Positions 26,220-35,490 of a stretch of 64,000 nt of DNA are shown piece by piece (position 1 is the stretch's first letter; each line of letters opens with the position of its first letter). The position numbers and the translations under genes were made by a program. Origin of the DNA: Afipia sp. OHSU_II-C1. Its GTDB lineage: Bacteria > Pseudomonadota > Alphaproteobacteria > Rhizobiales > Xanthobacteraceae. Location: the NCBI RefSeq assembly GCF_000497575.1, contig NZ_APJI01000005.1, forward strand, positions 62,001-126,000. Reading direction: 5' to 3'. The notes below the pieces were generated by a model that saw only the letters and a program-made list of their open reading frames with translations, ran no database searches and had not been told where the DNA came from.

Positions 26220-26263
26220 CGCGTATTCCGCAGGATTGGCAAGCCGGTTTTGCGGAATACGCG
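26220..26263. repeat. Long perfect hairpin (13-bp stem)
   Basis: CGCGTATTCCGCA (26220-26232) and its exact reverse complement (26251-26263) flank an 18-base loop. Flanking AAGCCGG occurs both before and inside the loop. It precedes the SEL1-like gene by about 100 bp and has no U-tract; possible RNA element or operator. Confidence 0.5.
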
Positions 26264-26368
26264 CCAACAAAAGCAACGGTCGCGTCAAACAGAACAACGA
26301 CAGGAGCCGCGCTCGCCGCGGCAGGGGATTGCCAGCCGCCACCGCGCGGCGAGAATCGGAGAGCCAGG

Positions 26369-26635
26369 ATGTTTCAGGGAACGATTGATACCGGCAGCGC
26401 AATGCCGATCGAGGCCGCGGCGAACGGCGATGTGCTGTTTGACCTCGGAATGATCTATTCGACTGGCCGCGGCGGCCTGATCGATCTGGTCGCTGCGCAC
26501 AAGTGGTTCAACCTTGCCGCGCTCAAGGGCCGGGGCGACGCCATTCCGCTGCGCCGGGAAATCGCGGGCCTGATGTCGGACGTCGAGATCGCAACCGCCC
26601 AGCGTGAAGCCCGTGCATGGATGGCGACGCACTAA
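26369..26635 (+). CDS. Small SEL1-repeat protein
   Basis: 88 residues containing one SEL1/TPR-like helical repeat: DVLFDLGMIYSTGRGGLIDLVAAHKWFNLAALKGRGDA, where the LGxxYxxGxG...AAxKWFxxAAxxG consensus is clear, followed by a conserved-looking MSDVEIATAQREARAWMATH tail. I recall near-identical small SEL1 proteins as single-copy genes in Bradyrhizobium relatives. The ATG at 26369 follows GAGAGCCAGG; ATG at 26402 is an alternative. Function unknown; such repeats mediate protein contacts. Confidence 0.8.
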   Translation: MFQGTIDTGSAMPIEAAANGDVLFDLGMIYSTGRGGLIDLVAAHKWFNLAALKGRGDAIPLRREIAGLMSDVEIATAQREARAWMATH

Positions 26636-26841
26636 GGCGACTCGCGCGGAAGTAGGCCATTCATCGATACTTTCGATGCGGTCGGGCGGTCGCGCTGCGC
26701 TTCGGTTTTCTGTCGTTCGCAAAATGGCCCTTGTTTCCGGCGGCCGAATATTTGCGCTCTGAACCGTCGTGCTGCGTGATCTCGCGGCGATGCGACGTCC
26801 GCCGGCGTTTCGTCCAGTTACATCGATGACTTGAATGCGGG

Positions 26842-26933
26842 TGGCGGAGACGGAGGGATTCGAACCCTCGATACCCTTTTCAAGGTATGCTCATTTAGCA
26901 AACGAGTGCCTTCAGCCGCTCGGCCACGTCTCC
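26842..26933 (-). tRNA. tRNA-Ser (anticodon GCT)
   Basis: Class II tRNA on the minus strand. The acceptor stem GGAGACG/CGTCTCC pairs perfectly. The D-arm begins TGGCCGAGCGG, the anticodon stem CTCGT.../ATGAG closes a TTTGCTAAA loop with anticodon GCT (reads AGC/AGU), a long variable arm ATACCTTGAAAAGGGTAT forms a stem, and the T-arm has GAGGGTTCGAATCCCTC. Discriminator G and an encoded CCA are at the 3' end (26845-26842). Confidence 0.97.
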
Positions 26934-27622
26934 ACAGGCTCGATATGCCTTACGCGGTCACGCGCCGCAAGTCGCTGCAGACTTTTCCTGAACTTAGCCT
27001 TTGATATGAGGTCCGGGCGGCAGTTCTTTGTCTCACGTTATAATGTCTTCGGCAGCCGCAACGCCGCTCAGAGGCCGGTTCGGGGTTCCAAGACCGTCGT
27101 GACAGCCTCTAATACGAGGGAATACGGGCATCACAACGGCCTGTTGTCCCCGAATCCCGTGAGCTTAAGGGCAGGCAACGCAGGCTTTTTCCGTGTCTGC
27201 GATTCGACAATTCACAGGTGAGGGGAGTGTTGCGGCCGTGTGCGTTGCCACATAGGCGTTTCAGCGGAACATTTTGGGGCAACTAGAATACAGTAATATT
27301 ATCAGTCACTTGAACAGGTTCCGCTCGGATTTTTGCGTGCTATTTGTGCAACACCTCCCCAAAAACGGCCGGAACAGCACCGTTTCAAGGCGGTCCTTTG
27401 TTGCTTGATCACGACTGTTGGGCAATGGTCATCGAAGCGACGGAGGGGGGCATCCCGAGGTCGTCCCGTTTGGGAGTTTCGCTTAAGTCGCTCGCGTTCA
27501 GCGGGAGTGTCCGAAAGCGCGAGGCGACCGGGCGGTTAGCGGGGATCAAGGGAACCTACCACGTGGTGTGACTTACACCACCGGCCTGGAACCTTCCCTA
27601 GAGAGCAAAACTTGGAGGTTTT
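26934..27622 (+). promoter_or_regulatory. Long upstream region of the porin gene
   Basis: 689 bp without a supported gene. It likely holds the porin promoter and a long 5' untranslated region. AT-rich DNA near 27280-27345 (CAGTAATATTATCAGTC) is the best promoter neighbourhood. A perfect hairpin GTGGTGT-N5-ACACCAC (27563-27581) lies about 40 bases before the start codon, and a strong TTGGAGG precedes the ATG. Confidence 0.5.
27563..27581 (+). promoter_or_regulatory. Hairpin in porin mRNA leader
   Basis: Perfect seven-base stem with five-base loop, ending about 41 bases before the porin ATG. It could stabilise the abundant porin mRNA or be an sRNA target. Confidence 0.45.
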
Positions 27623-29137
27623 ATGAGCACCATTAAGAGCCTTATCCTGGGTTCGGCTGCGGTTATCGCAGCGTCCGCCGGGGCACAGGCAGCCGATCTT
27701 CCCGTCAAGGCGAAAGCCGTTCAGTACGTGAAGATCTGCTCCCTTTACGGCGCGGGTTTCTACTACATCCCGGGCACCGACACCTGCATCAAGCTGGGCG
27801 GCTACGTCCAGGCTGACGCGAACATCAACGCCGGCAACTACGGCAAGCCAGCCTGGGATGAAGGCGGGTTCCGCGCCAACGGTACCGGCAGCCGCGACAG
27901 CGACTACTTCACCACCCGCGCTCGCGTTCAGCTGAACATCGACACCCGTACCGCCACCGAATACGGCGTTGTTCGTACCTACTGGTCGAGCAACTTCGAG
28001 CATTCGACCGGCTTCGGCCCGTCGTCGGGCAACCTGACGATGGACTACGGTTTCGTTCAGTTCGCCGGCTTCACCTTCGGTAAGGCGGTCTCGGGCTTCC
28101 AGACCCCCTGGGGTGCTTACGGCGCCAACAACAACACCTCGTTCCTGCTCGGCGGCTACGACAACGCAACCGGCATCACCCAGGCTGCTTACACCTGGCA
28201 GTTCGGCAACGGCGTGTCGGCTCAGATCGGTGTTGAAGACAACCGCGTCATCAACCGCGCTCAGCTCCTGAACGCAAACCTGACCCAGCCTGCTACGGCA
28301 GCTCTGACCGGTGTGTACACCAACTCGTACGGCGGCAACGTTTCGCCTGACATCGTTGGTAACGTGCGTATCGACCAGGCCGCCTTCACCGCTCAGGTGT
28401 CGGGCGCTCTGCACAACGTGCACGCCAACTACTACGCTGCAACCACGGCGCTTAACGGCGGCGCAGCTGCAACGATCGTTGAGCCGAATGGCCATCCTTC
28501 GGATGAATGGGGCGGCGCAGTGTCCGTCGGCATTCAGCTGAAGAACCTGCCGACCGGCCCTGGCGACAAGCTGTCGTTGGATGGTACCTGGGCGACTGGC
28601 TCGACCAAGTATCTGATCAGCGGCGTGACCGGCAACAACTTCGACAAGTTCGGCAGCGCAGACTTCGCTGGCAGCTACCAGAGCCTCGCGGTTCTTCCGC
28701 TGTTCGACGGTGTGTACACCACCGGTGGCAGCATCCAGAAGACCAACGGCTGGGGCTTCCGCGGCGCTTACGTCCACAACTGGACCCCGAATTGGGAAAC
28801 CAGCGTGTTCGGCAGCTACACCCAGATCGACTACAACGGCACTGCTTCTGCAGCGATCTGCGGCGTTCAGGCTCTCAACACCGGCGCGAAGCTCAACGGT
28901 TACTCCTGTAACCCTGACTTCAAGATCTGGCAGGTTGGTTCGCGTACCGCCTGGACCCCGGTTCGTAACCTGACGTTCTCGGGCGAAGTCATGTACTCCT
29001 ACCTCGACCAGTCGAACACTGGCTCGGCCACCCTCGCTGCCGCCAACGTTGCTGGTACGTTCAAGCCGGCTGGCGTGTACGACTACAAGGATCAGGGCAT
29101 CTGGTCCGGCAACCTCCGCGTTCGCCGCACCTGGTAA
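27623..29137 (+). CDS. Outer-membrane porin (Porin_2 / Omp2b type)
   Basis: 504-residue beta-barrel porin. The signal peptide MSTIKSLILGSAAVIAASAGAQAADL (cleavage after AQA) is followed by the alphaproteobacterial Porin_2 start LPVKAKAVQYVKICSLYGAGFYYIPGTDTCIKLGGYV, with the two conserved cysteines. Alternating hydrophobic strands, aromatic girdles and the terminal NLRVRRTW (aromatic C-terminus for Bam recognition) fit a 16-strand trimeric porin. Codon use is strongly biased to C/G-ending preferred codons (GGC, AAC, CTG), as in a highly expressed gene. A strong terminator follows. It stands alone. Confidence 0.97.
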   Translation: MSTIKSLILGSAAVIAASAGAQAADLPVKAKAVQYVKICSLYGAGFYYIPGTDTCIKLGGYVQADANINAGNYGKPAWDEGGFRANGTGSRDSDYFTTRARVQLNIDTRTATEYGVVRTYWSSNFEHSTGFGPSSGNLTMDYGFVQFAGFTFGKAVSGFQTPWGAYGANNNTSFLLGGYDNATGITQAAYTWQFGNGVSAQIGVEDNRVINRAQLLNANLTQPATAALTGVYTNSYGGNVSPDIVGNVRIDQAAFTAQVSGALHNVHANYYAATTALNGGAAATIVEPNGHPSDEWGGAVSVGIQLKNLPTGPGDKLSLDGTWATGSTKYLISGVTGNNFDKFGSADFAGSYQSLAVLPLFDGVYTTGGSIQKTNGWGFRGAYVHNWTPNWETSVFGSYTQIDYNGTASAAICGVQALNTGAKLNGYSCNPDFKIWQVGSRTAWTPVRNLTFSGEVMYSYLDQSNTGSATLAAANVAGTFKPAGVYDYKDQGIWSGNLRVRRTW

Positions 29138-29176
29138 TCGCAATCGCCTGACGGCGATTACGACCTGAACTAAAAG

Positions 29177-29209
29177 AACCTCCGGCAGGAAACTGCCGGG
29201 GGTTTTTCT
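29177..29209 (+). terminator. Rho-independent terminator of the porin gene
   Basis: AACC-T-CCGGCAG / GAAA / CTGCCGG-G-GGTT stem-loop followed by TTTTTCTTT. This is the best terminator in the window. Confidence 0.9.
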
Positions 29210-29274
29210 TTATGCGGTCTTCTTTCCCGAATGAGAGAGGATGACGGAGTTCTTGCCAAGCATACGTGTGTCGT

Positions 29275-29290
29275 CCCCGCCAAAGCGGGG
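29275..29290. repeat. REP-like palindrome
   Basis: CCCCGC-CAAA-GCGGGG, followed about 100 bp later by a CCGGC-GAA-GCCGG hairpin (near 29392-29404). Both resemble the intergenic palindromes of Bradyrhizobium-type genomes. Confidence 0.5.
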
Positions 29291-29465
29291 ATCCCATAAC
29301 CACCGAACGTCGTGATGGCAGCAAGAAGATCGCCCCGGTATTCCTCACAACCGGAAACTCAGGGCTATGGATCCCGACCGTAGCCTGTCATCGGACCGGC
29401 GAAGCCGGACCCGTTGGCCGGGGCGACGTGAGGGGAATGGCTTCTGGTGTTCCCGGCGCGGGCCG

Positions 29466-30350
29466 TTATGCCCCGTCACACCGCGCGCAGAACGCGACGA
29501 TACGATCCATCGTTGGCTTATCTGCCAGCAGGGGCGCGTGGCCCTGATCGGCCACCTTGACCAGATCGATGTCCGGCCGCCGGGCGATCATGTCCTGCAC
29601 GCCCTGAGGCGAGAGCAGGTCTGACAATTCGCCATGGATCAGCATCAACGGAATGCCGGCGAGTTTGTCGAACAGCTCCCAAACCTGCGGCAACGGACTT
29701 GCCGGGTCGAGACCATCCAGCGTGCGCGCGATGTTGAGATCGTAGGTGCGCTCCAGTCCGCCGCCGGCTTTCTCCCGGAACGCGCGGCGCGCCCACGCCA
29801 TCCAGTCGGCGTCGGTGAGCGAGGGAAACACGCCGCCGAACAGGTCTCTCATGCCGCGCGCGCCTTCATCCCAGGTCGTTACGGGAGGTGGAGAGGCGAG
29901 GTAGCCCTTGATCTTCATCAGACCGCGGATATCGAGCTCCGGGCCGATATCGTTCAGAATCACGCCGGCCAGCAATTGGGGCTGTGCCGCCGCCAGCGCC
30001 ATCGAGATGAGGCCGCCACGCGATGTGCCGAGCAGAATGGCGCGCGTGATCCCAAGCGACGCGGCGATTGTCATCACATCGCCAAGCTCGACCGGGACCG
30101 CGTATTTGGCGGGATCAGGATCGTAGTCCGACAGCCCGCGCCCGCGATAATCTATGGCGACGACTTTGCGCGGCTTGGCGGGATCGGTCGCGATCGCACG
30201 GGCGATCTCGTTGAAATCTTCAGTCGTCCGCGTCAGGCCCGGCAGGCACAGCACCGGCAGCAAAGCGCTGTTGTCGGGGCCGATGACCTTGGCATGGAGT
30301 TTCAGCCCGTCGGCTGACTGGCAGAAGACGTCGCGGAATTGTGCGGACAT
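29466..30350 (-). CDS. Alpha/beta hydrolase
   Basis: 294 residues with the alpha/beta-hydrolase fold. The oxyanion region is LCLPGLTRTTEDF, AIDYRGRGLSDYD follows, and the nucleophile elbow is GTSRGGLISM (Ser near residue 107). A late aspartate region LIHGELSDLLSP and the catalytic His in QGHAPLL complete the triad. The ATG at 30350 has AGGAAAG upstream; the longer frame to 30503 runs across a REP-like repeat and is rejected. The substrate is unknown; relatives include haloalkane dehalogenase- and esterase-like enzymes. Confidence 0.92.
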   Translation of the reverse strand: MSAQFRDVFCQSADGLKLHAKVIGPDNSALLPVLCLPGLTRTTEDFNEIARAIATDPAKPRKVVAIDYRGRGLSDYDPDPAKYAVPVELGDVMTIAASLGITRAILLGTSRGGLISMALAAAQPQLLAGVILNDIGPELDIRGLMKIKGYLASPPPVTTWDEGARGMRDLFGGVFPSLTDADWMAWARRAFREKAGGGLERTYDLNIARTLDGLDPASPLPQVWELFDKLAGIPLMLIHGELSDLLSPQGVQDMIARRPDIDLVKVADQGHAPLLADKPTMDRIVAFCARCDGA

Positions 30351-30437
30351 TAACTTTCCTTGCGAACGGGCGTGATGCAGCCGGGACACCGGAGGCTGGC
30401 GATCTGTTGAGGCTAAAAGTTTTCTTGAGATGGGTCG

Positions 30438-30452
30438 CCGGGTCAAGCCCGG
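30438..30452. repeat. REP-like palindrome
   Basis: CCGGG-TCAAG-CCCGG within GGTCGCCGGGTCAAGCCCGG, almost identical in core to the element at 10737-10753. It lies between the hydrolase and the lytic transglycosylase genes. Confidence 0.6.
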
Positions 30453-30492
30453 TGATGACGGCATGTAAATCTGCGTGGCGGCGAAGTCTGAA

Positions 30493-32721
30493 TCACTCGG
30501 CACCCGCGCCCCGGCGCAAATCGGCTTCGATCAGCAGCTTGCTGCCGCCGCCAAACCGAGAGCGGTAGACCTGCAGGTTCTCCATGATGCGCTGGACGTA
30601 GTTGCGGGTCTCGGAGAACGGAATCTGCTCGACCCAATCCACTGCGTCCACCTTGGGATCGCGGGGATCGCCGTAGCGCTCGATCCATTTGCGCACGCTG
30701 CCACGCCCGGCATTGTAGCCGGCGAAGGTCATGATGTAGGAGCCGCGATAATCTTCGATCAGGCCGCCGAGTTCAGCCGCGCCAAAGGCTGCATTGTAGG
30801 CCGGGTCGGACTTCAGCCGGTTCAGGTCGAACGTTGCGCCGTGCCGCTTGGCGACGTATTTGCCGGCGGCGGGCGTCACCTGCATCAGGCCATATGCCTG
30901 TGCGGGTGACACCACGGAGGGATTGAAGGCGCTTTCCTGCCGGGCGATGGCGAACACGATTGCCTTCTCGACCTCAGGCCCGAAATCCTTGTACGGCGGA
31001 ATGCCGATCACAGGGTAGGCATAGTGATCGAACGGCATGCCGCGGTTCAGCGCGGCCTTGCCAACCAGCAGCATGCCCCGCGCATCGTTGTGACGCTGCG
31101 TCAGCTCGCAAAGCGCGAGCAAGCCATCCATGTCGGCGCGCTCACCCATGTCAGCGAGAATGGGAATGGCGATCTCGCGCTCGTCCAGTGCGTAAAGAAG
31201 CTCGACGGCGCGGACAATCTCCAGCCGCTCGCCACCGCGCGAGCGTCCGGGCACGCCATTCAGCGCGATCTGTGGCAGCCCAAGCTTCGCCCGTGCGAGT
31301 TGTCCGTAATAGCTGGTCGACTGCGCCGCAGCCGATTCATACGCTGCGCGGGCCTCCTGCGAGCGCCCGGCAGCCTCGGCGGCGCGGCCCTGCCAGTAAC
31401 CGGCGCGGGCGAGCGCCGTCGGATTGACGCTGCCGACACCGATGCGCGCAAAGTGCTGGGCCGCAAGATTCGGATCGTTCAGGAACCGCAGCGCAATCCA
31501 GCCCGCGGTGAATTCCGACTCTGTCTTGTAGATGTCGCGGGCCGGCAGCGATGCATCGCGTGCGATGGCATAAGCGAGCCGAGGCTCGTTGGTGTCGAGC
31601 AGTTTGCGCGCCAGCAGACGCCGCTCGATCCACCACTCGTCTGCATTGACCAGCCGTGCCGGATCACGGGGCGCCGCCTGCATGGCGCGCGCAGCTTCCT
31701 GGAATTTGTCCTCGCGCCGGAGCCATTGCGCCTTGCTGAAAAGATACAGCGGGTCGTTGTGCAGGTCGCTTGGTATCGCATCGAGCAGGGCCTTCGCATT
31801 CGAGGCCTTTTTGTTGAGGGCGATACGCGCCTTTGCCAGCGCGATATGGCCGCTGCCGAGCCGCCTGGCGGAGCGCAACGCGGCTTCTGCGTTGTCGCCG
31901 CTATACAGAAGCATATCCATCCGGATCTTGATGTCGCCGGGCGTCAGCAGCGTGCCGAACCGCTCAAACGCGGTGTCTTCAGTGTCAGACGAGAATGGAT
32001 CGCCGCGCCACGCTTCACGCACTAGCCGCTCTGCGCTTGCCCGGTCGCCGCGGGCCAGCAGCGCGCGAGCAAGCATGAAGCGGCCCTTGGCGGAGATCGG
32101 CTGCTCGCCGTTGAAGAATGCGAGGACGGTGGAATCGTCGCGTTTGTCGTCCCACAGAGCGGCTTCGCCGCGCCGCCGCAGGAACGTGACGCTTGGCCAG
32201 GTCGGATTTTCGGCAATGAAATCACGGTAACGTTCGACAGGTGCGCCGTTATCGTCGCTGCGCAGGATCATCCATTCGGAAAGCTTGCGCGCAACGGGAT
32301 CGGAGAGCGACGCCTGAAGCTGCGTGGCGTCGGCCGGCTTCCGCTTGCGAACCAGTTCGATGATCTGTTCGAGCGTGTCCATGTCGGCCTTCGACGTGGA
32401 CGATGTCGTGGATAGCGCCAACGCCACGGACGGCTTTCGGGGCGGAGCAGGGCGCGCGGCGAGAGCCTTCGGTGCAGGCGCGGCCGGCGTGGCTTTTGCG
32501 GAAGCCGGGGCCTTTTGCTGATCCGGTTTTGCCGGTGCGGTTTGCGGCGCCTGGCGGGAGATCGGCCGGGGCTTGGGCAGCGGAACGGCGGACGCGGCAT
32601 ATGAAACCAGCGCAATCGCGCCAGCGCCGAAGAGTGCAGCACTCCAGCGTAACAGCCGGGCTGATCCCGCAGATGAAGGAGCAAATGGCATCACGGGCGG
32701 CCTATGCGGCGAATCATTCAA
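30493..32721 (-). CDS. slt: Soluble lytic murein transglycosylase
   Basis: 742-residue periplasmic Slt70-type enzyme that cleaves the MurNAc-GlcNAc bond forming 1,6-anhydro products. An N-terminal signal/anchor (about residues 22-45) is followed by a 60-residue Pro/Ala/Lys-rich linker, a long superhelical alpha domain (about 110-560), and the C-terminal lysozyme-like SLT domain with ARQESAFNPSVVSPAQAYGLMQVTPAAG (catalytic Glu near residue 597) and AGYNAGRGSVRKWIERYGDP. The linker is unusual compared with enterobacterial Slt70. Its neighbour dapA is divergent. Confidence 0.96.
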   Translation of the reverse strand: MNDSPHRPPVMPFAPSSAGSARLLRWSAALFGAGAIALVSYAASAVPLPKPRPISRQAPQTAPAKPDQQKAPASAKATPAAPAPKALAARPAPPRKPSVALALSTTSSTSKADMDTLEQIIELVRKRKPADATQLQASLSDPVARKLSEWMILRSDDNGAPVERYRDFIAENPTWPSVTFLRRRGEAALWDDKRDDSTVLAFFNGEQPISAKGRFMLARALLARGDRASAERLVREAWRGDPFSSDTEDTAFERFGTLLTPGDIKIRMDMLLYSGDNAEAALRSARRLGSGHIALAKARIALNKKASNAKALLDAIPSDLHNDPLYLFSKAQWLRREDKFQEAARAMQAAPRDPARLVNADEWWIERRLLARKLLDTNEPRLAYAIARDASLPARDIYKTESEFTAGWIALRFLNDPNLAAQHFARIGVGSVNPTALARAGYWQGRAAEAAGRSQEARAAYESAAAQSTSYYGQLARAKLGLPQIALNGVPGRSRGGERLEIVRAVELLYALDEREIAIPILADMGERADMDGLLALCELTQRHNDARGMLLVGKAALNRGMPFDHYAYPVIGIPPYKDFGPEVEKAIVFAIARQESAFNPSVVSPAQAYGLMQVTPAAGKYVAKRHGATFDLNRLKSDPAYNAAFGAAELGGLIEDYRGSYIMTFAGYNAGRGSVRKWIERYGDPRDPKVDAVDWVEQIPFSETRNYVQRIMENLQVYRSRFGGGSKLLIEADLRRGAGAE

Positions 32722-32932
32722 GACCTTCGCCTTCAGGTGTAGTTCATTGAATATGTGGACAAAACACCAAATGTGTTAGAACAGGCACAATGCCGCCACA
32801 CCGCGGCAAAATAGCGGCTGATACGGGGCGTTCCTGGCTCCGGGCGGTCGATATTGTCCGGGACTTTCATCGCGTTCCGGGACCCGGTATCAATCATTAA
32901 TCGCAGCGTGCGAAGCGTTCGGAGACAGAGCA

Positions 32933-33823
32933 ATGGCAACCAAGACGAATTTCAGGGGGTCCCTTACCGCCTTGGTTACGCCGTTCAAAAATGGGGCGCT
33001 GGACGAGGGCGGCCTGCGTGAGCTTGTGAACTGGCAGATCGAGCAGGGTTCACACGGTTTGGTTCCGGTGGGAACCACCGGTGAAAGCCCGACCCTCAGC
33101 CACGAAGAGCACAATCAGGTCACCGAGTGGTGTGTCGCGGAGGCGAAGGGCCGCGTGCCTGTTATCGCCGGCGCTGGCTCGAACTCGACACGGGAAGCCG
33201 TCGCTCTGGCGAAGCACGCCGAGAAGGCGGGCGCCGATGCCGTGCTGGTGGTGACCCCTTACTACAACAAGCCGACGCAGGAAGGGATGTATCATCACTT
33301 CAAGGCGGTGAACGATGCGATCGGTATTCCGATCATCATCTACAACATCCCGCCGCGTTCGGTCGTCGATCTGTCGGTCGAGACGATGACAAGACTGTTC
33401 GAGCTGAAGAACATCGCCGGCGTGAAGGACGCCACCGCCAATCTCGCGCGCGTGTCGCAGCAGCGCCACGCGATGGGCCCGGATTTCATCCAGCTCTCGG
33501 GTGAGGACATGACCGCGCTAGCCTATATGGCGGCGGGTGGTCACGGCTGCATTTCGGTTGTTGCCAACGTGGCGCCAAAGCAGTGCGCGGATTTAATGGT
33601 TGCCGTGTTGAAGGGAGACTATGCGGCCGCGCTCAAGATCCAGGACCGGCTGACACCGCTGCACGACGCGATCTTCAAGGAGCCAGGTCTTGCGGGCGCC
33701 AAGCATGGCCTCAAGCTGCTCGGCCGTGTGCAGGAAGAAGTTCGCCTGCCGCTCGTGCCGGTGACGCCGCCGACCGGCAAAGTCATCCACGACGCGATGG
33801 TCTATGCTGGATTGCTCAACTGA
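32933..33823 (+). CDS. dapA: 4-hydroxy-tetrahydrodipicolinate synthase
   Basis: 296-residue class I aldolase-fold enzyme condensing pyruvate with aspartate semialdehyde toward diaminopimelate and lysine. Motifs: [14 protein letters not shown] near residue 44, [15 protein letters not shown] near residue 108, [11 protein letters not shown] near residue 134 (catalytic Tyr) and the Schiff-base Lys in [11 protein letters not shown], about residue 164. GGAGACAGAGCA precedes the ATG. mscL follows 24 bases downstream, likely in the same transcript. Confidence 0.98.
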   Translation: MATKTNFRGSLTALVTPFKNGALDEGGLRELVNWQIEQGSHGLVPVGTTGESPTLSHEEHNQVTEWCVAEAKGRVPVIAGAGSNSTREAVALAKHAEKAGADAVLVVTPYYNKPTQEGMYHHFKAVNDAIGIPIIIYNIPPRSVVDLSVETMTRLFELKNIAGVKDATANLARVSQQRHAMGPDFIQLSGEDMTALAYMAAGGHGCISVVANVAPKQCADLMVAVLKGDYAAALKIQDRLTPLHDAIFKEPGLAGAKHGLKLLGRVQEEVRLPLVPVTPPTGKVIHDAMVYAGLLN

Positions 33824-33847
33824 TAATCTTGGAAAGGGAATGAGCCG

Positions 33848-34261
33848 ATGCTCGAGGAGTTCAAGAAATTTGCCCTGAAAGGCAATGTTGTCGATCTCGC
33901 GGTCGGCGTCATCATCGGCGCGGCGTTCGGAGCCATCGTGAACTCCATGGTGGCGGACATCATCATGCCGATCATCGGCGCGGTGACCGGCGGGCTCGAT
34001 TTCTCGAACTACTTCACCGGCCTGTCCAAGACGGTCACGGCAACCAACCTGGCCGACGCCAAGAAACAGGGCGCGGTGCTGGCATGGGGCAGTTTCCTCA
34101 CGTTGACGCTGAACTTCATTATCGTCGCATTCGTCCTGTTTCTGGTCATCCGTCTGATGAACCAGTTGAAGGCGAAGCAGGAAGCGGCGCCCGAACCTGC
34201 GGCCATGAGCAAGGACCAGCAACTGCTGACCGAAATCCGCGATCTTCTGAAAGCGAAATAA
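33848..34261 (+). CDS. mscL: Large-conductance mechanosensitive channel
   Basis: 137-residue homopentameric channel that opens under membrane tension to release solutes. [41 protein letters not shown] is the classic N-terminal amphipathic helix plus pore-lining TM1; TM2 ([26 protein letters not shown]) and a cytoplasmic helix ([15 protein letters not shown]) follow. Length is typical. It lies in the dapA-mscL-smpB order common in rhizobia. Confidence 0.98.
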   Translation: MLEEFKKFALKGNVVDLAVGVIIGAAFGAIVNSMVADIIMPIIGAVTGGLDFSNYFTGLSKTVTATNLADAKKQGAVLAWGSFLTLTLNFIIVAFVLFLVIRLMNQLKAKQEAAPEPAAMSKDQQLLTEIRDLLKAK

Positions 34262-34382
34262 ATTACTATCTGTCACCAGCGGACATTTTGACGGGGCAAG
34301 CTCTAAGCGCCGTCAGCCGTACTGAAGGATTGCGTGTTCACGCGAGCCATATTTTTCGCGTGTATGCGCACCGAGGCACCTG

Positions 34383-34856
34383 ATGGCCGAGAAGAAAGAA
34401 CCCACGATCAAGGTCATCGCCGAGAACCGCAAGGCGCGGTTCAATTACGCCATCGAGGACACCGTCGAGGCGGGCATCGTGCTGACCGGCACCGAGGTCA
34501 AGTCGACGCGTAACGGCAAGACCACGATTGCGGAGTCCTATGCGGATTCCAAGGACGGCGAAATCTGGCTCGTCAACGCCAACATCCCGGAGTATCTGCA
34601 AGCCAACCGCTTCAATCATGAGCCGAAGCGCGACCGCAAGCTCCTGCTGCATAAGAAGCAGATCAACAAGCTGATCGGCGCGATCGAGCGCGAGGGGATG
34701 ACGCTCATTCCGCTGAAGATGTATTTCAACGAGCACGGCAAGGTGAAGCTTCAACTGGCTCTCGCGAAGGGCAAGAAGCTGCACGACAAACGCGATACCG
34801 AGAAGAAGCGGGACTGGGCGCGCGAGAAGGGCCGCTTGCTGAGGGCGCGAGGTTAA
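34383..34856 (+). CDS. smpB: SsrA-binding protein SmpB
   Basis: 157-residue tmRNA-binding protein for ribosome rescue. [40 protein letters not shown] and the [13 protein letters not shown] and [14 protein letters not shown] segments are diagnostic; the basic C-terminal tail inserts into the mRNA channel. The tmRNA gene itself was not found in this window. Confidence 0.98.
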   Translation: MAEKKEPTIKVIAENRKARFNYAIEDTVEAGIVLTGTEVKSTRNGKTTIAESYADSKDGEIWLVNANIPEYLQANRFNHEPKRDRKLLLHKKQINKLIGAIEREGMTLIPLKMYFNEHGKVKLQLALAKGKKLHDKRDTEKKRDWAREKGRLLRARG

Positions 34857-34914
34857 CGCCGAAAGGGCTAATGTTCTCGGATAACTCAGCCTCCAGGATG
34901 CAAAGGATACTGCG

Positions 34915-35490
34915 ATGAACCAGCCGAATCTGATGGACGTGGACTGGAGCAAAATTCCGGCGCCGGTCGACGACGGCGCGGCGAAACATCTGGTCGGCAT
35001 GAAAATGCCACCCGTTGTGCTGCGGGCCACCGACGGATCGCCGGTCAAGCTGGCGTCGTTGCCGGGGCGGGTGGTGCTGTTCGCCTATCCGCGCACGGGA
35101 GAACCCGGCAAGATCAGCCTCGTCGATGACTGGGACATGATCCCCGGGGCACGTGGCTGTACGCCGCAAACCTGCGCATTTCGGGATCTGTTCAAGGATC
35201 TGAGGGATGCTGGCGCGCAGCATGTATTCGGCATTTCCACCCAAGACAGCGCCTATCAGCGCGACATGGTCGAACGGCTGCACGTGCCGTTTCAGGTTCT
35301 GTCGGACAGCGATCTGGCGTTGACCCGCGCACTCAAGCTGCCGTCGATGGATGTCGCAGGACTGACGCTGATCAAGCGGCTGGCGCTGATTATCGACGAC
35401 GCGACGATCACCCATGTGTTCTATCCGGTGTTTCCGCCGGACCGGAATGCGGGCGATGTGCTCGCATGGCTGCAGGCCAATCCGCGCTAA
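34915..35490 (+). CDS. PrxQ/BCP-type peroxiredoxin
   Basis: 191-residue thiol peroxidase. The active site GARGCTPQTCAFRDLF has the peroxidatic Cys and a resolving Cys five positions later, the arrangement of PrxQ/BCP atypical two-Cys peroxiredoxins. VVLFAYPRTGEP and FGISTQDSAYQRDMVERLHVPFQVLSDSD complete the thioredoxin-like core. About 45 residues before and at the N-terminus (MNQPNLMDVDWSKIPAPVDDG) form an extension relative to E. coli BCP. It reduces hydroperoxides, probably using thioredoxin. Confidence 0.93.
   Translation: MNQPNLMDVDWSKIPAPVDDGAAKHLVGMKMPPVVLRATDGSPVKLASLPGRVVLFAYPRTGEPGKISLVDDWDMIPGARGCTPQTCAFRDLFKDLRDAGAQHVFGISTQDSAYQRDMVERLHVPFQVLSDSDLALTRALKLPSMDVAGLTLIKRLALIIDDATITHVFYPVFPPDRNAGDVLAWLQANPR

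Noticed and set aside
27536-29143. 535-codon open frame antisense to the porin gene
   Set aside because: The porin has a signal peptide, family sequence and strong ribosome site. The antisense frame is open because the porin uses mostly C/G-ending codons; its translation is Val/Gly/Arg-rich without domains.
34262-34382. tmRNA (ssrA) next to smpB
   Set aside because: I looked for tRNA-like acceptor and tag-coding parts, including the permuted alphaproteobacterial form, and found none in this gap.
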